From assembly GCA_040506705.1 (NCBI GenBank), contig JBEVWG010000012.1, forward strand, positions 1 to 64,000: a stretch of DNA of 64,000 nt, in the 5' to 3' direction. Source of the stretch: Thiodiazotropha sp040506705. GTDB taxonomy: Bacteria; Pseudomonadota; Gammaproteobacteria; Chromatiales; Chromatiaceae. Numbering within the stretch: position 1 is the stretch's first letter; every line of letters starts with the position of its first letter. The notes beneath the pieces were generated by a model. It was given only the letters and a program-made list of their open reading frames with translations. It was not told where the DNA came from and did not search any database. Below are positions 8,877 to 16,722 of the stretch, piece by piece. The translations under genes were made by a program, and so were the position numbers.

Positions 8877-9923
8877 CTATTCATTCACTAACTGAAATAG
8901 GCTCTTGTCCCTTTTAAACAGATCCATGAGAGGATATCTCTTCCGAACAGAATAGCCCTGTCCCTGACAACTGAATATAGTGACTCGATCTTTACCTATA
9001 TCAACCATTTCAAATAGTCTGGAAAGACGCGTATCAATTGTAGTCAATGCCTCTTCCCAGCCAAGTAAATCAGCATCAAGCTCCGCCTCAAGTAAATCTG
9101 ATATCAAAATGGCGGTAGGCCCATCCTGACACAGGATTTCAGAAAGATCCTCTGGTAAACCGTAGTTTGGTATCTGACCCAGCTTTGCAAAACCGGCTAG
9201 TAGTGAGTGAGAACCGTACAAAGCTGTGTAGTCAGATACCACCGTTGGGCAACTTCCAATGCCAGAGACCCAGACTGCATTGACATAAGGTTCACCGGAG
9301 AGCATTTTTTGCTGACTCATTTCATCTTGAAAAAAGAGCATCTGTGTCTCATTTAGAATCTTCCGCCAAACTGCAGCATCTCCACCGGCTGGCAGGTAAG
9401 CTTCGATATGGCGACCTGCCACTGATTCCATACTTGATGTCGATATTTCCGGCGCTCTGGATAGTTTCATACACCACTGACTTGGTGTGACCTGGCTCAA
9501 GAGCATGCCATCATCCTTGAAATGGGCATTAAATTGGGCGATCAAATGCTCTGCATAATCATCTTGAATGGATTGCGAAGCCAGTCGAATCAATATCAAC
9601 CTGTCTCTATCCGCCAGCAGATGAACAGGGGTTGCCAGTGCCCAGCAACCATCATCAGACGCCGCCGGCCCTCCATGGAGTGTCACTGCACCTGCCGGTA
9701 AATCATGGCCCTCTTCAGCTGTTATGCCAAACAGCTGGAAAAGGGTATCGGTCAGATCAAGGCCAGGAAAAGGTGATAACCTTGCCTTACTAAGTGCACG
9801 CTCAATATTTTTCGGCCGATAGTCTCGATCTTTGAGTTGCCTGATCGCTGTATCCCAGAACAAACCTGGTATCAACAGGTCTATTTGTCTGCCCATTTTA
9901 TGGCATTCGCCTGGAGCCGGCAC
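8877..9923 (-). CDS. Cofactor-independent phosphoglycerate mutase-like / RpfE-type protein
   Basis: 348 residues. It begins near RQIDLLIPGLFWD and has FSCQGQGYSVRKRYPLMDLF near the end. It resembles the proteobacterial proteins annotated either as cofactor-independent phosphoglycerate mutase or as RpfE-type regulatory protein. The full metal-binding set of true apgM enzymes is not obvious, so catalytic activity is uncertain. The GTG start at 9923 lies 17 bp after the threonine synthase stop codon; an ATG at 9896 is an equally plausible start. It is on the same strand as thrC and hom and probably co-transcribed with them. Function is unknown beyond family resemblance. Confidence 0.6.
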   Translation of the reverse strand: MPAPGECHKMGRQIDLLIPGLFWDTAIRQLKDRDYRPKNIERALSKARLSPFPGLDLTDTLFQLFGITAEEGHDLPAGAVTLHGGPAASDDGCWALATPVHLLADRDRLILIRLASQSIQDDYAEHLIAQFNAHFKDDGMLLSQVTPSQWCMKLSRAPEISTSSMESVAGRHIEAYLPAGGDAAVWRKILNETQMLFFQDEMSQQKMLSGEPYVNAVWVSGIGSCPTVVSDYTALYGSHSLLAGFAKLGQIPNYGLPEDLSEILCQDGPTAILISDLLEAELDADLLGWEEALTTIDTRLSRLFEMVDIGKDRVTIFSCQGQGYSVRKRYPLMDLFKRDKSLFQLVNE

Positions 9924-9939
9924 CTCGTTCTAACTAAGC

Positions 9940-11082
9940 TCAGACCATGTTATCAAATATCGAATGCTTGACTGCATCCAGATCAGCATCAATGGTTATG
10001 ACAGGAGAGGTTGACTGCTCAATCGCAGTATCAGGATCCTTTAGGCCATTGCCGGTAAGGGTACAGACAATACTGGAACCTTCGGGTATCTTGCCCGATT
10101 TCACATCACGCATAGCACCTGCCAGGGATGTCGCAGACGCAGGTTCGCAAAAAACCCCTTCATTCTCTGCCAGCAGTTTTTGAGCTGCGAGTATCTCTTC
10201 ATCAGAGCACTCATCAAACCATCCACCAGACTCATCCTGTACCTTCCAAGCCTGATCCCACGACTGAGGATTACCGATACGAATTGCAGTGGCTACAGTC
10301 TCCGGTTCCTTCACCGGCCCACCCCGCATAAATGGTGCAGAACCTGCTGCCTGATAGCCAACCATTTTGGGGCGCTTCCCGGTAATGGCGCCGCCGGCAA
10401 ATTTACATTGGCCACCACAATATGCACAGGCATCCGTGACCTTTTCCCCGCTGGTACAGCTATATTCGCAATAACCGATCCAGTGCGCTGTTATATTGCC
10501 GGCATTACCGACAGGAAGACAATGAAAGTCAGGCGCATGACCCAGCTCTTCAACAATTTCGAAAGCTGCTGTTTTCTGACCCTGCAGCCGGTAGGGATTG
10601 ATCGAGTTGACGATAGTAACCGGCGCATGTTCTGCAACATCTTTTACAAGCTGCATTCCATCGTCGAAGTTACCCCTGATCTGAATTGTAATGGCGCCAT
10701 ACATCATAGCCTGGGCCATTTTACCCATGGCAATTTTGCCGTCGGGGATCAACACAAAGGCTGTGATGCCTGCCCTGGCGGCGTAAGCCGCTGCAGCAGC
10801 AGAGGTGTTTCCTGTTGAGGCACAGATAATCGCCTTACTGCCCTCTTCCACCGCTTTGGTGACCGCCATGGTCATCCCTCTATCCTTGAAGGAACCCGTT
10901 GGATTCAGTCCTTCATACTTAACATAGATGTCCACATCCTTACCCAACTGATCAGGAATATTATGCAGGCGTATGAGTGGTGTGTTGCCCTCACCCAGAC
11001 TGATGATCCGAGTGTCATCATGCACAGGCAGTCGGTCACGGTAGCGGTCGATCAATCCAGTGTATCTGGGACGGAATGGCAT
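9940..11082 (-). CDS. thrC: Threonine synthase
   Basis: 380 residues from the ATG at 11082 (MPFRPRYTGLIDRYRDRLPV). GAGGT lies 8 bases upstream; a TTG five codons earlier is less likely. It converts O-phosphohomoserine to threonine with pyridoxal phosphate. The PLP lysine is in PTGSFKDRGM, and the phosphate loop is PVGNAGN. This is the shorter class of threonine synthase that lacks the long N-terminal extension of the E. coli enzyme. A small insert with CAYCGGQC (after CEYSC) adds a cluster of cysteines that could bind a metal. It follows hom on the same strand with a 147-bp gap, giving the last two committed steps of the threonine branch except homoserine kinase, which is not here. Confidence 0.93.
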   Translation of the reverse strand: MPFRPRYTGLIDRYRDRLPVHDDTRIISLGEGNTPLIRLHNIPDQLGKDVDIYVKYEGLNPTGSFKDRGMTMAVTKAVEEGSKAIICASTGNTSAAAAAYAARAGITAFVLIPDGKIAMGKMAQAMMYGAITIQIRGNFDDGMQLVKDVAEHAPVTIVNSINPYRLQGQKTAAFEIVEELGHAPDFHCLPVGNAGNITAHWIGYCEYSCTSGEKVTDACAYCGGQCKFAGGAITGKRPKMVGYQAAGSAPFMRGGPVKEPETVATAIRIGNPQSWDQAWKVQDESGGWFDECSDEEILAAQKLLAENEGVFCEPASATSLAGAMRDVKSGKIPEGSSIVCTLTGNGLKDPDTAIEQSTSPVITIDADLDAVKHSIFDNMV

Positions 11083-11228
11083 GATATTTAACCTCAAAAA
11101 TCTTTTTTCTAAATGTCACGGAGCCAGAATCTTTGAAATCCTGCTCCCCTGCTGGTCAGAAACTATAATTCGATGCTGCGTCTGATTCTCAGAGCTCAGA
11201 TTCGAGCATCCAATATCAGACAAGCTAC

Positions 11229-12542
11229 TTAGCCATCAAGACGTTCGATCCTGATCCGCATGATCTGTCCCGATACGCTACCCAACTGCTCGATAGCCGC
11301 CAACGCTTCATTCAGTCGCTTTTCAACGACTTGCTGGGTCATCATCACCAAAGGCACAGTACTGTCACCTTCAGCAGGCTCTTTCTGATGTATCGCCTCA
11401 ATGCTGATCTGGGAATCAGCCAGGATAGTTGCAATTCTGGCAACCACACCCGGCTTATCCTCTACCTGCATTCTCAGGTAGTAAGCCGACACAACCTCTT
11501 CTATGGGTAGGATTGGCAGATCAACAAGCTCACCCGGCTGGAATGCCAAGTGTGGCACTCTGTTTTCAGAATCGGTGGTCAAGGCTCGCACCACATCCAC
11601 CACATCGGCAAGCACTGCAGAAGCAGTCGGCTCAGAACCTGCACCCGCACCATAATAGAGGGTAGGACCTACTGCATCACCATTGACTAAGACCGCATTC
11701 ATTACACCATCCACATTGGCAATCAGGCGGCGATGCGGAATCATGGTGGGATGGACGCGCATCTCTATACCACTCTCGGTCTTGCGGGTGATCCCAAGAT
11801 GTTTGATGCGATAACCAAAATCATTAGCATATTCAACATCCTGGGGTTCAATCTTGGTAATACCTTCGGTGTAAGTCTTTTCGAACTGCAATGGAATACC
11901 GAAAGCGATTGAGCCCAGAATAGTCAATTTATGAGCCGCGTCGATACCCTCCACATCAAAAGTGGGATCGGCCTCTGCATAGCCAAGTGCCTGCGCCTCT
12001 TTGAGCACATCGGAAAACTCTCTGCCTTTATCCCGCATCTCAGTAAGAATAAAGTTGCCTGTGCCATTGATGATTCCGGCAATCCACTCAATGCGATTGG
12101 CTGCCAGACCTTCGCGAACCGCTTTGATAATCGGGATTCCACCAGCTACAGCAGCTTCAAATGCAACCATAACGCCATGCTTTTGGGCAGCTTCAAATAT
12201 CTCATTACCATGCATGGCAATCAGAGCCTTATTCGCAGTGACAACATGCTTTCCGTTTTCTATTGCTTTCAATACCAGCTCACGTGCTGGTGAATAGCCA
12301 CCGATCAACTCAATGATGATCTCCACCTCGGGGTTATCCACCACGGCGAAAGCATCATCACTGATTTCAACCTGCTCAAGGCCAATCAATTGGGAGGGGT
12401 CATAGGCCTTTGCGGCTGCATGGGTAATCTGAATACCTCGTCCAGCACGACGGGCGATCTCATCTGCGTTGCGAGTCAGGACATTGAGCGTACCGCCTCC
12501 TACAGTGCCAAGCCCCAACAGACCAACTTTAACTGGATTCAC
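11229..12542 (-). CDS. hom: Homoserine dehydrogenase
   Basis: 437 residues, GTG start with AGGAG 7 bases upstream. N-terminal NAD(P)-binding fold with GLLGLGTVGGGTLNVL, then the catalytic region (VTANKALIA, GIINGTGNFILTEM, GYAEADPTFDVEGIDAAHKL), and a C-terminal ACT domain (about 350-437: YYLRMQVEDKPGVVARIATIL), the usual site for threonine feedback. It reduces aspartate semialdehyde to homoserine. It is a stand-alone enzyme, not fused to aspartokinase as in E. coli ThrA. It lies 32 bp downstream of the aminotransferase gene and upstream of thrC on the same strand, an arrangement common in Chromatiales and betaproteobacteria. Confidence 0.95.
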   Translation of the reverse strand: MNPVKVGLLGLGTVGGGTLNVLTRNADEIARRAGRGIQITHAAAKAYDPSQLIGLEQVEISDDAFAVVDNPEVEIIIELIGGYSPARELVLKAIENGKHVVTANKALIAMHGNEIFEAAQKHGVMVAFEAAVAGGIPIIKAVREGLAANRIEWIAGIINGTGNFILTEMRDKGREFSDVLKEAQALGYAEADPTFDVEGIDAAHKLTILGSIAFGIPLQFEKTYTEGITKIEPQDVEYANDFGYRIKHLGITRKTESGIEMRVHPTMIPHRRLIANVDGVMNAVLVNGDAVGPTLYYGAGAGSEPTASAVLADVVDVVRALTTDSENRVPHLAFQPGELVDLPILPIEEVVSAYYLRMQVEDKPGVVARIATILADSQISIEAIHQKEPAEGDSTVPLVMMTQQVVEKRLNEALAAIEQLGSVSGQIMRIRIERLDG

Positions 12543-12574
12543 GTGATTACTCCTACAGTAGAATTCTTATTGTC

Positions 12575-13780
12575 TCAAGATTCGATCAGTCCGTCTTTAC
12601 GGAACATGTCACGAATACCTCGTACCGCTTGACGTGTACGGTGCTCATTTTCAATCAGGCCAAATCGAACATGATCATCACCATGTTCACCAAAACCAAC
12701 ACCAGGTGATACGGCAACCTTGGCCTCGCTTAAAAGTTTCTTGGAAAACTCAAGTGAACCCATGGAACGGTAGGCCTCAGGAATTGGTGCCCAGACAAAC
12801 ATCGTCGCCTTTGGCTTCTCTACATGCCAGCCAATGTTATTGAGCCCTTCGCAAAGTACATCCCTTCGGCTTTGATACATGCCACAGATATCCCGAACCA
12901 CATCCTGTGGACCTTCCAGGGCCGCAATAGCCGCAACCTGAATCGGCGTAAAGGTACCATAATCAAGATAGGATTTTATCCGCGCAAGGGCTGCAACCAA
13001 GGTCTTATTGCCAGACATGAAACCGACACGCCAACCGGGCATATTGTAGCTTTTCGAGAGGGAAAAGAACTCCACCGCAATCTCATCAGCACCAGGAACC
13101 TGGAGAATCGACGGGGCAACATAACCATCGAAGACGATATCGGCATAAGCAAGATCATGTACCACCCAAATATTATATTCCTTGGCGATTTCGACGATCT
13201 TTTCAAAAAACTCAAGCTCAACACACTGGGTTGTCGGGTTTCCAGGGAAGTTGAGCACCAACATTTTAGGACGAGGCCAGGAGTCTTTAATCGACTTGAC
13301 CAACTCATCGAAAAAGTTGCCCCCCGCAACCATCGGCACATGACGCACATCTGCGCCAGAGATGATGAAGCCGTAGGGGTGTATTGGATAGGCCGGGTTA
13401 GGTACAAGTACCGAATCCCCAGGCCCCATACAGGCCAAAGCCAAATGAGCCAAACCCTCTTTTGAGCCTATGGTTGCAATAACCTGGGTCTCTGGATCCA
13501 GATCGACCTGATAGCGGTTCTTATACCAGTTACTCATCGCCCGTCTTAATCTGGGAATGCCTTTTGACATGGAATAACGGTGCGTATCCTTGCGATTCGC
13601 CACCTCGCATAACTTATCTACGATATGTTGTGGCGTCGGTTGATCAGGGTTACCCATGCCAAAATCGATGATATCCTCGCCCCGCGCTCGCGCCGCCGCC
13701 TTGAGTTCATTAACAATAGCGAACACATAGGGTGGCAACCGCTTGATTCTGCGGAACTCTTCCATCTCTTGCGTGGACAC
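12575..13780 (-). CDS. alaC: Alanine aminotransferase (AlaC type)
   Basis: 401 residues, GTG start with GAGG 5 bases upstream. Class I/II PLP-dependent aminotransferase: substrate region FGMGNPDQPTP, VLVPNPAYPIHPYG, LVLNFPGNPTTQC, the PLP lysine in SLSKSYNMPGWRVGF, and the C-terminal Arg in DDHVRFGLIEN. The MEEFRRIKRLPPYVFAIVNELK start is typical of AlaC/YfdZ proteins, which interconvert pyruvate and alanine using glutamate. It opens the alaC-hom-thrC run; this linkage is frequent in beta- and gammaproteobacteria. An older annotation for the family is a diaminopimelate- or LL-DAP-type aminotransferase, which is less likely here. Confidence 0.88.
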   Translation of the reverse strand: MSTQEMEEFRRIKRLPPYVFAIVNELKAAARARGEDIIDFGMGNPDQPTPQHIVDKLCEVANRKDTHRYSMSKGIPRLRRAMSNWYKNRYQVDLDPETQVIATIGSKEGLAHLALACMGPGDSVLVPNPAYPIHPYGFIISGADVRHVPMVAGGNFFDELVKSIKDSWPRPKMLVLNFPGNPTTQCVELEFFEKIVEIAKEYNIWVVHDLAYADIVFDGYVAPSILQVPGADEIAVEFFSLSKSYNMPGWRVGFMSGNKTLVAALARIKSYLDYGTFTPIQVAAIAALEGPQDVVRDICGMYQSRRDVLCEGLNNIGWHVEKPKATMFVWAPIPEAYRSMGSLEFSKKLLSEAKVAVSPGVGFGEHGDDHVRFGLIENEHRTRQAVRGIRDMFRKDGLIES

Positions 13781-14114
13781 GGATACCTCGTCTTTTCAAT
13801 TAGGCCAAAGGGTACAAAGTTAACTGACCCACTATAAAAGATCAATTCAGGAAAACAGCAAAAATGCGGGTAAGGCGGATTGTAAGCGAAAAACAATCAT
13901 CTATTCAGGCCAATCTGAGTAAATAGTCAGATTATTATCAGCAACGACAACTTTCAGGGTATAAATTATCGCCCGGTTTCATTTTTGATAAGGAACCTTT
14001 GAGTAAGCCTGAGCCGAACAGATCTCGGTAGACGACTTGTTCAGAAATTCCTTTAGCCGTTTCCACTCAATTTAGTCACTTTTTTGTAGTGCCCGATTAA
14101 GGTAAGGTCGGATT
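13781..14114. other. Divergent promoter region
   Basis: 334 bp between the divergently transcribed alaC (minus) and Mth938-domain gene (plus). It should contain promoters for both. AAGGTAAGG at 14098-14106 is the ribosome binding site of the plus-strand gene. No repeat or structured element was seen. Confidence 0.5.
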
Positions 14115-14492
14115 ATGAAATTCATACTTGATGACGCCAATAGTGGCCACACCATTCAACACTACACGGTCAATGAGATCACAATCAGTGGGAATGTATA
14201 TCGCGAAAGTCTGGTACTCATGCCCGATCGAATCATCCCCCAATGGCGCCCGACCAGTTTCGATGAGTTGAAGGTGGAAGATTTCATACACATTGCAGCA
14301 TTTTCACCAGAGATTATTGTCCTTGGTACTGGTTCGAAGCAGCATTTCCCATCGCAGGAGCTGCTTCTGCCGCTGATCGAAAAGCAAGTGGGTCTCGAGG
14401 TTATGGCCACAGACGCTGCATGTCGTACCTACAATATTCTGATGTCTGAAGGCCGGCAGGTAGCCGCTGCTTTGCTGATGATCAGGGATTAA
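14115..14492 (+). CDS. Mth938-domain (DUF498) protein
   Basis: 125 residues, cytoplasmic. The order TISGNVYRESLVLMPDRI, W-RPTSFDELK, PEIIVLGTGSKQHFP and EVMATDAACRTYNILMSEGRQVAAALL is the conserved pattern of the Mth938-like fold, which in mammals includes the complex I assembly factor NDUFAF3 and in bacteria is of unknown function. The start is supported by AAGGTAAGG a few bases upstream. It stands alone on the plus strand, with the next gene convergent. A role in respiratory complex assembly would be an extrapolation from the eukaryotic homologue. Confidence 0.85.
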   Translation: MKFILDDANSGHTIQHYTVNEITISGNVYRESLVLMPDRIIPQWRPTSFDELKVEDFIHIAAFSPEIIVLGTGSKQHFPSQELLLPLIEKQVGLEVMATDAACRTYNILMSEGRQVAAALLMIRD

Positions 14493-14611
14493 GCGGGATA
14501 TTTCAGCTGACCAGATTGTAAAAGATGGCCAGATGCGATTTAAAGAAGAGCCAGGGGTAGCAGCGACCAGGGAAGCGCAATCAACAAGCCCTGCTGCCAA
14601 AATGCAGCTGA

Positions 14612-15166
14612 TCAAGCAGAAGGAATATCTGCCTCATCGGTTTGCTCCATTTCATCTTCCAACACCACGATATTCTCTGGATAGGGGTATTTTTCGGCCA
14701 TTCGTTTGCTCAATTTTCCCTGGGCGGCCTGATGCAGGGCATCAGATTCCATCAGAATAAGTATCAACACCGTTACCATGATCGGCAGCAGTCCAATACC
14801 GCCAATCAGTGCCATAACCGCTACTTTCTGCATACCCATGTAGGCGTATCCCAACCAGCCCAGAAAAAACACCGTTAACACGGCCAATAACATATAGATA
14901 AACAACCGGCTACGCTCAGCGGCAATCTGCCAATGCGCATAGACATACCATTCATCCCGTGATTTCGACTGCTTTGCTCTCCATAGCGTATAGACAAGCA
15001 TCACTAAGGAGACAACAGGCACAAGGGCCATAGGCTGCCAAAAGGAACGCACGAGCCCCAGTGCAGCCACGAACCATAAAATATGGTTACCAATCAAATT
15101 TGTCAGAAATATATCGTGAGGGAATTTGGCCTTTTGGACCAACTCATCGGAGATTTCGAATTTCAT
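14612..15166 (-). CDS. Unknown inner-membrane protein
   Basis: 184 residues. Two hydrophobic segments near the N-terminus (about 28-45 and 47-63) and two more at about 90-145, then an acidic cytoplasmic tail. The loop between the pairs contains RDEWYVYAHWQIAAERSRLF. No family is recognised with certainty. It converges with the Mth938 gene and is followed upstream by a small membrane protein gene on the same strand. It could be a conserved membrane protein of sulfur-oxidising gammaproteobacteria, but nothing in the sequence gives a function. Confidence 0.65.
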   Translation of the reverse strand: MKFEISDELVQKAKFPHDIFLTNLIGNHILWFVAALGLVRSFWQPMALVPVVSLVMLVYTLWRAKQSKSRDEWYVYAHWQIAAERSRLFIYMLLAVLTVFFLGWLGYAYMGMQKVAVMALIGGIGLLPIMVTVLILILMESDALHQAAQGKLSKRMAEKYPYPENIVVLEDEMEQTDEADIPSA

Positions 15167-15294
15167 CGATAGTCAATACCCAATCTGTTACCAATAGCAG
15201 GCATCTTCCCATGATGGTTTAGATACCACAACAACGGCCTTCAACAATAAGTTCAAGTACTTAAGCCCAAATACTGAAGAAAATAATTAGCCAA

Positions 15295-15438
15295 TCAACT
15301 CTCCTCTTCACTACCCATCATCTTTTTAACCAACCATTTCTTCATCATAAACATCATTAAAAACAATAAGATACCCACTACAATCCCGATCCATGGGTTC
15401 TCTTTGAGAATTGTTATAAACCAAAGTCCACTTCCCAT
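15295..15438 (-). CDS. Small single-pass membrane protein, 47 residues
   Basis: Too short for common ORF cut-offs. ATG at 15438 is preceded by GAGGA with a 7-base gap, a good ribosome binding site. The product starts MGSGLWFITILKENPW, has a hydrophobic core GIVVGILLFLMMFMM and then a basic stretch KKWLVKKMM and acidic end GSEEES, so it is a typical single-span protein with positive residues after the segment. No family is recognised. It lies 128 bp upstream of the four-span membrane protein gene on the same strand. Confidence 0.55.
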   Translation of the reverse strand: MGSGLWFITILKENPWIGIVVGILLFLMMFMMKKWLVKKMMGSEEES

Positions 15439-15771
15439 TGTAGAATCCTCACTTTATGAATATGGCGCCGAGAGAGTTTTAGCAAAAACCTCAGCTTGTA
15501 CCCATAAACTACCTGACCTGAGAGAAGTAATCCATATGCGCAAGATTCCACTATATAGAACAGGCTTAAAGCAGGTAAGATGGGCCACAGTAATCATCCC
15601 CGCAACTGATCACAATCTAATAGCAGTCTCTTCAAGGCTATCTATTGCTAAATTGGAAGTGTCAGAATGGGGTCTGGGTGATCAGGCATGATTGTCGACC
15701 AGATCTATAACAGGCTGGCCAACCCCATAAGCCAACCAGTGCAAGAAGTAACCAAGCAGGACTGACTCTAA
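15439..15771. other. Intergenic region
   Basis: 333 bp between the divergent 47-residue gene and the anchored protein gene at 15772. A 95-codon open frame crosses it on the plus strand but overlaps the small gene, has no good start site and resembles no family, so I treat it as non-coding. It presumably holds the promoters of both flanking genes. Confidence 0.4.
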
Positions 15772-16467
15772 ATGGAAAAGAAGATTATCTTTTGGGTTGT
15801 ATCACTATCCGTGGTCGCTGTGGCCCTGGCCGTACTATTGCCCGGTGGACGACAGGTAGACGCCAACCCCAAACTACCTTGGGACATTCATGTATCACCA
15901 CAGAATGAGATTCAGGTATTTGATTTAACACTCAATAAGAGTTTGCTACCCGAGGCTAGGGATATCTTTCAGAGCCAAGGAAAGTTGAACCTGTTCATTG
16001 ATGAGAGTGGAGAACCTGCCCTGGAGGCCTACTTTGAACGGATATTTTTAAGTGGCCTTAGAGCCGACTTCATTCTCGGCCTGAAAGCGGACAAGGATCT
16101 GCTGAACAAGTTGGTAGACAGGGGTTCTCGAATCAGTCGAACTTCTGGCACTACCCATAAGATAGTTTTAGATGGTGACGATTTAGTTCTGGCAGAAGCA
16201 TTACCGATTGAACTGATCAACTATATACCCGCCGCCAATCTGGACGAATCATTGATCAGCAGTCGCTTCGGTGAACCTGCAGATAAGATCACCGAAACTG
16301 AAACCGGGGTAACCCATTGGATTTATCCTGAACGTGGAATCACTATCGGCGTCAATCCTGAGGGTAAAGAGCTCATCCAATATATGCCACTGGATCGCAT
16401 CGACAACTTAGTGGAGCAGATTAAGAACAGTAATATTGAATATGAAGCAAAGATGAATAATGGTTAG
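15772..16467 (+). CDS. Membrane-anchored periplasmic protein of unknown function
   Basis: 231 residues. An N-terminal hydrophobic segment (about 5-24) serves as an uncleaved anchor or signal, followed by a soluble domain. The last third (SSRFGEPADKITETETGVTHW, ITIGVNPEGKELIQYM) has the shape of a small BamE/SmpA-like sheet domain, but this is only a pattern impression. It is the only plus-strand gene between the membrane protein genes and the convergent cco maturation operon. No function can be assigned. Confidence 0.6.
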   Translation: MEKKIIFWVVSLSVVAVALAVLLPGGRQVDANPKLPWDIHVSPQNEIQVFDLTLNKSLLPEARDIFQSQGKLNLFIDESGEPALEAYFERIFLSGLRADFILGLKADKDLLNKLVDRGSRISRTSGTTHKIVLDGDDLVLAEALPIELINYIPAANLDESLISSRFGEPADKITETETGVTHWIYPERGITIGVNPEGKELIQYMPLDRIDNLVEQIKNSNIEYEAKMNNG

Positions 16468-16488
16468 CTGAAAAAGAGGAGATCAGAG

Positions 16489-16695
16489 TTACTCCTGGTC
16501 TTCTGCATCCGGCATCATCTGCTTCGGCAAACCCTTTTTTTTCTGCTTCGGGGCGATATCATCATCCATCAGGATTCGATGGGCCTCCCCTTCCAGGTCA
16601 TCAAACTGGCCACTGCGGGCGGCCCAAAAGAGCACGGCCACTGCAGCAAGCCCCAATATGATCATCCCTGGAATCAAGCCGTAAATTACATCCAT
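16489..16695 (-). CDS. ccoS: Cbb3 oxidase maturation protein CcoS
   Basis: 68 residues, single N-terminal membrane span (MDVIYGLIPGMIILGLAAVAVLFWAARSGQFDDLEGEAHRIL). The WAxxSGQFDDLEGEAxRIL block is the CcoS/FixS signature. CcoS is needed for insertion of haem and copper into the catalytic subunit of cbb3 oxidase. It follows the copper ATPase gene ccoI by 27 bp, the standard ccoGHIS order. The C-terminus (PKQKKKGLPKQ) is basic and variable in the family. Confidence 0.92.
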   Translation of the reverse strand: MDVIYGLIPGMIILGLAAVAVLFWAARSGQFDDLEGEAHRILMDDDIAPKQKKKGLPKQMMPDAEDQE

Positions 16696-16722
16696 CCGTT
16701 TACTCCATCAGAGATAGTTTCA

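Noticed and set aside
10180..10818. 212-codon plus-strand open frame opposite threonine synthase
   Set aside because: It lies wholly antisense to thrC, which has all expected motifs; long antisense frames are common in such genes.
12824..13465. 213-codon plus-strand open frame opposite the alanine aminotransferase gene
   Set aside because: Antisense shadow of alaC with no independent support.
14304..14615. 103-codon minus-strand open frame overlapping the Mth938 gene
   Set aside because: Most of it is antisense to the Mth938-domain gene, whose conserved motifs are clear; it is a shadow frame.
15404..15691. 95-codon plus-strand open frame
   Set aside because: It overlaps the well-supported 47-residue minus-strand gene, lacks a good ribosome site and resembles no protein family.
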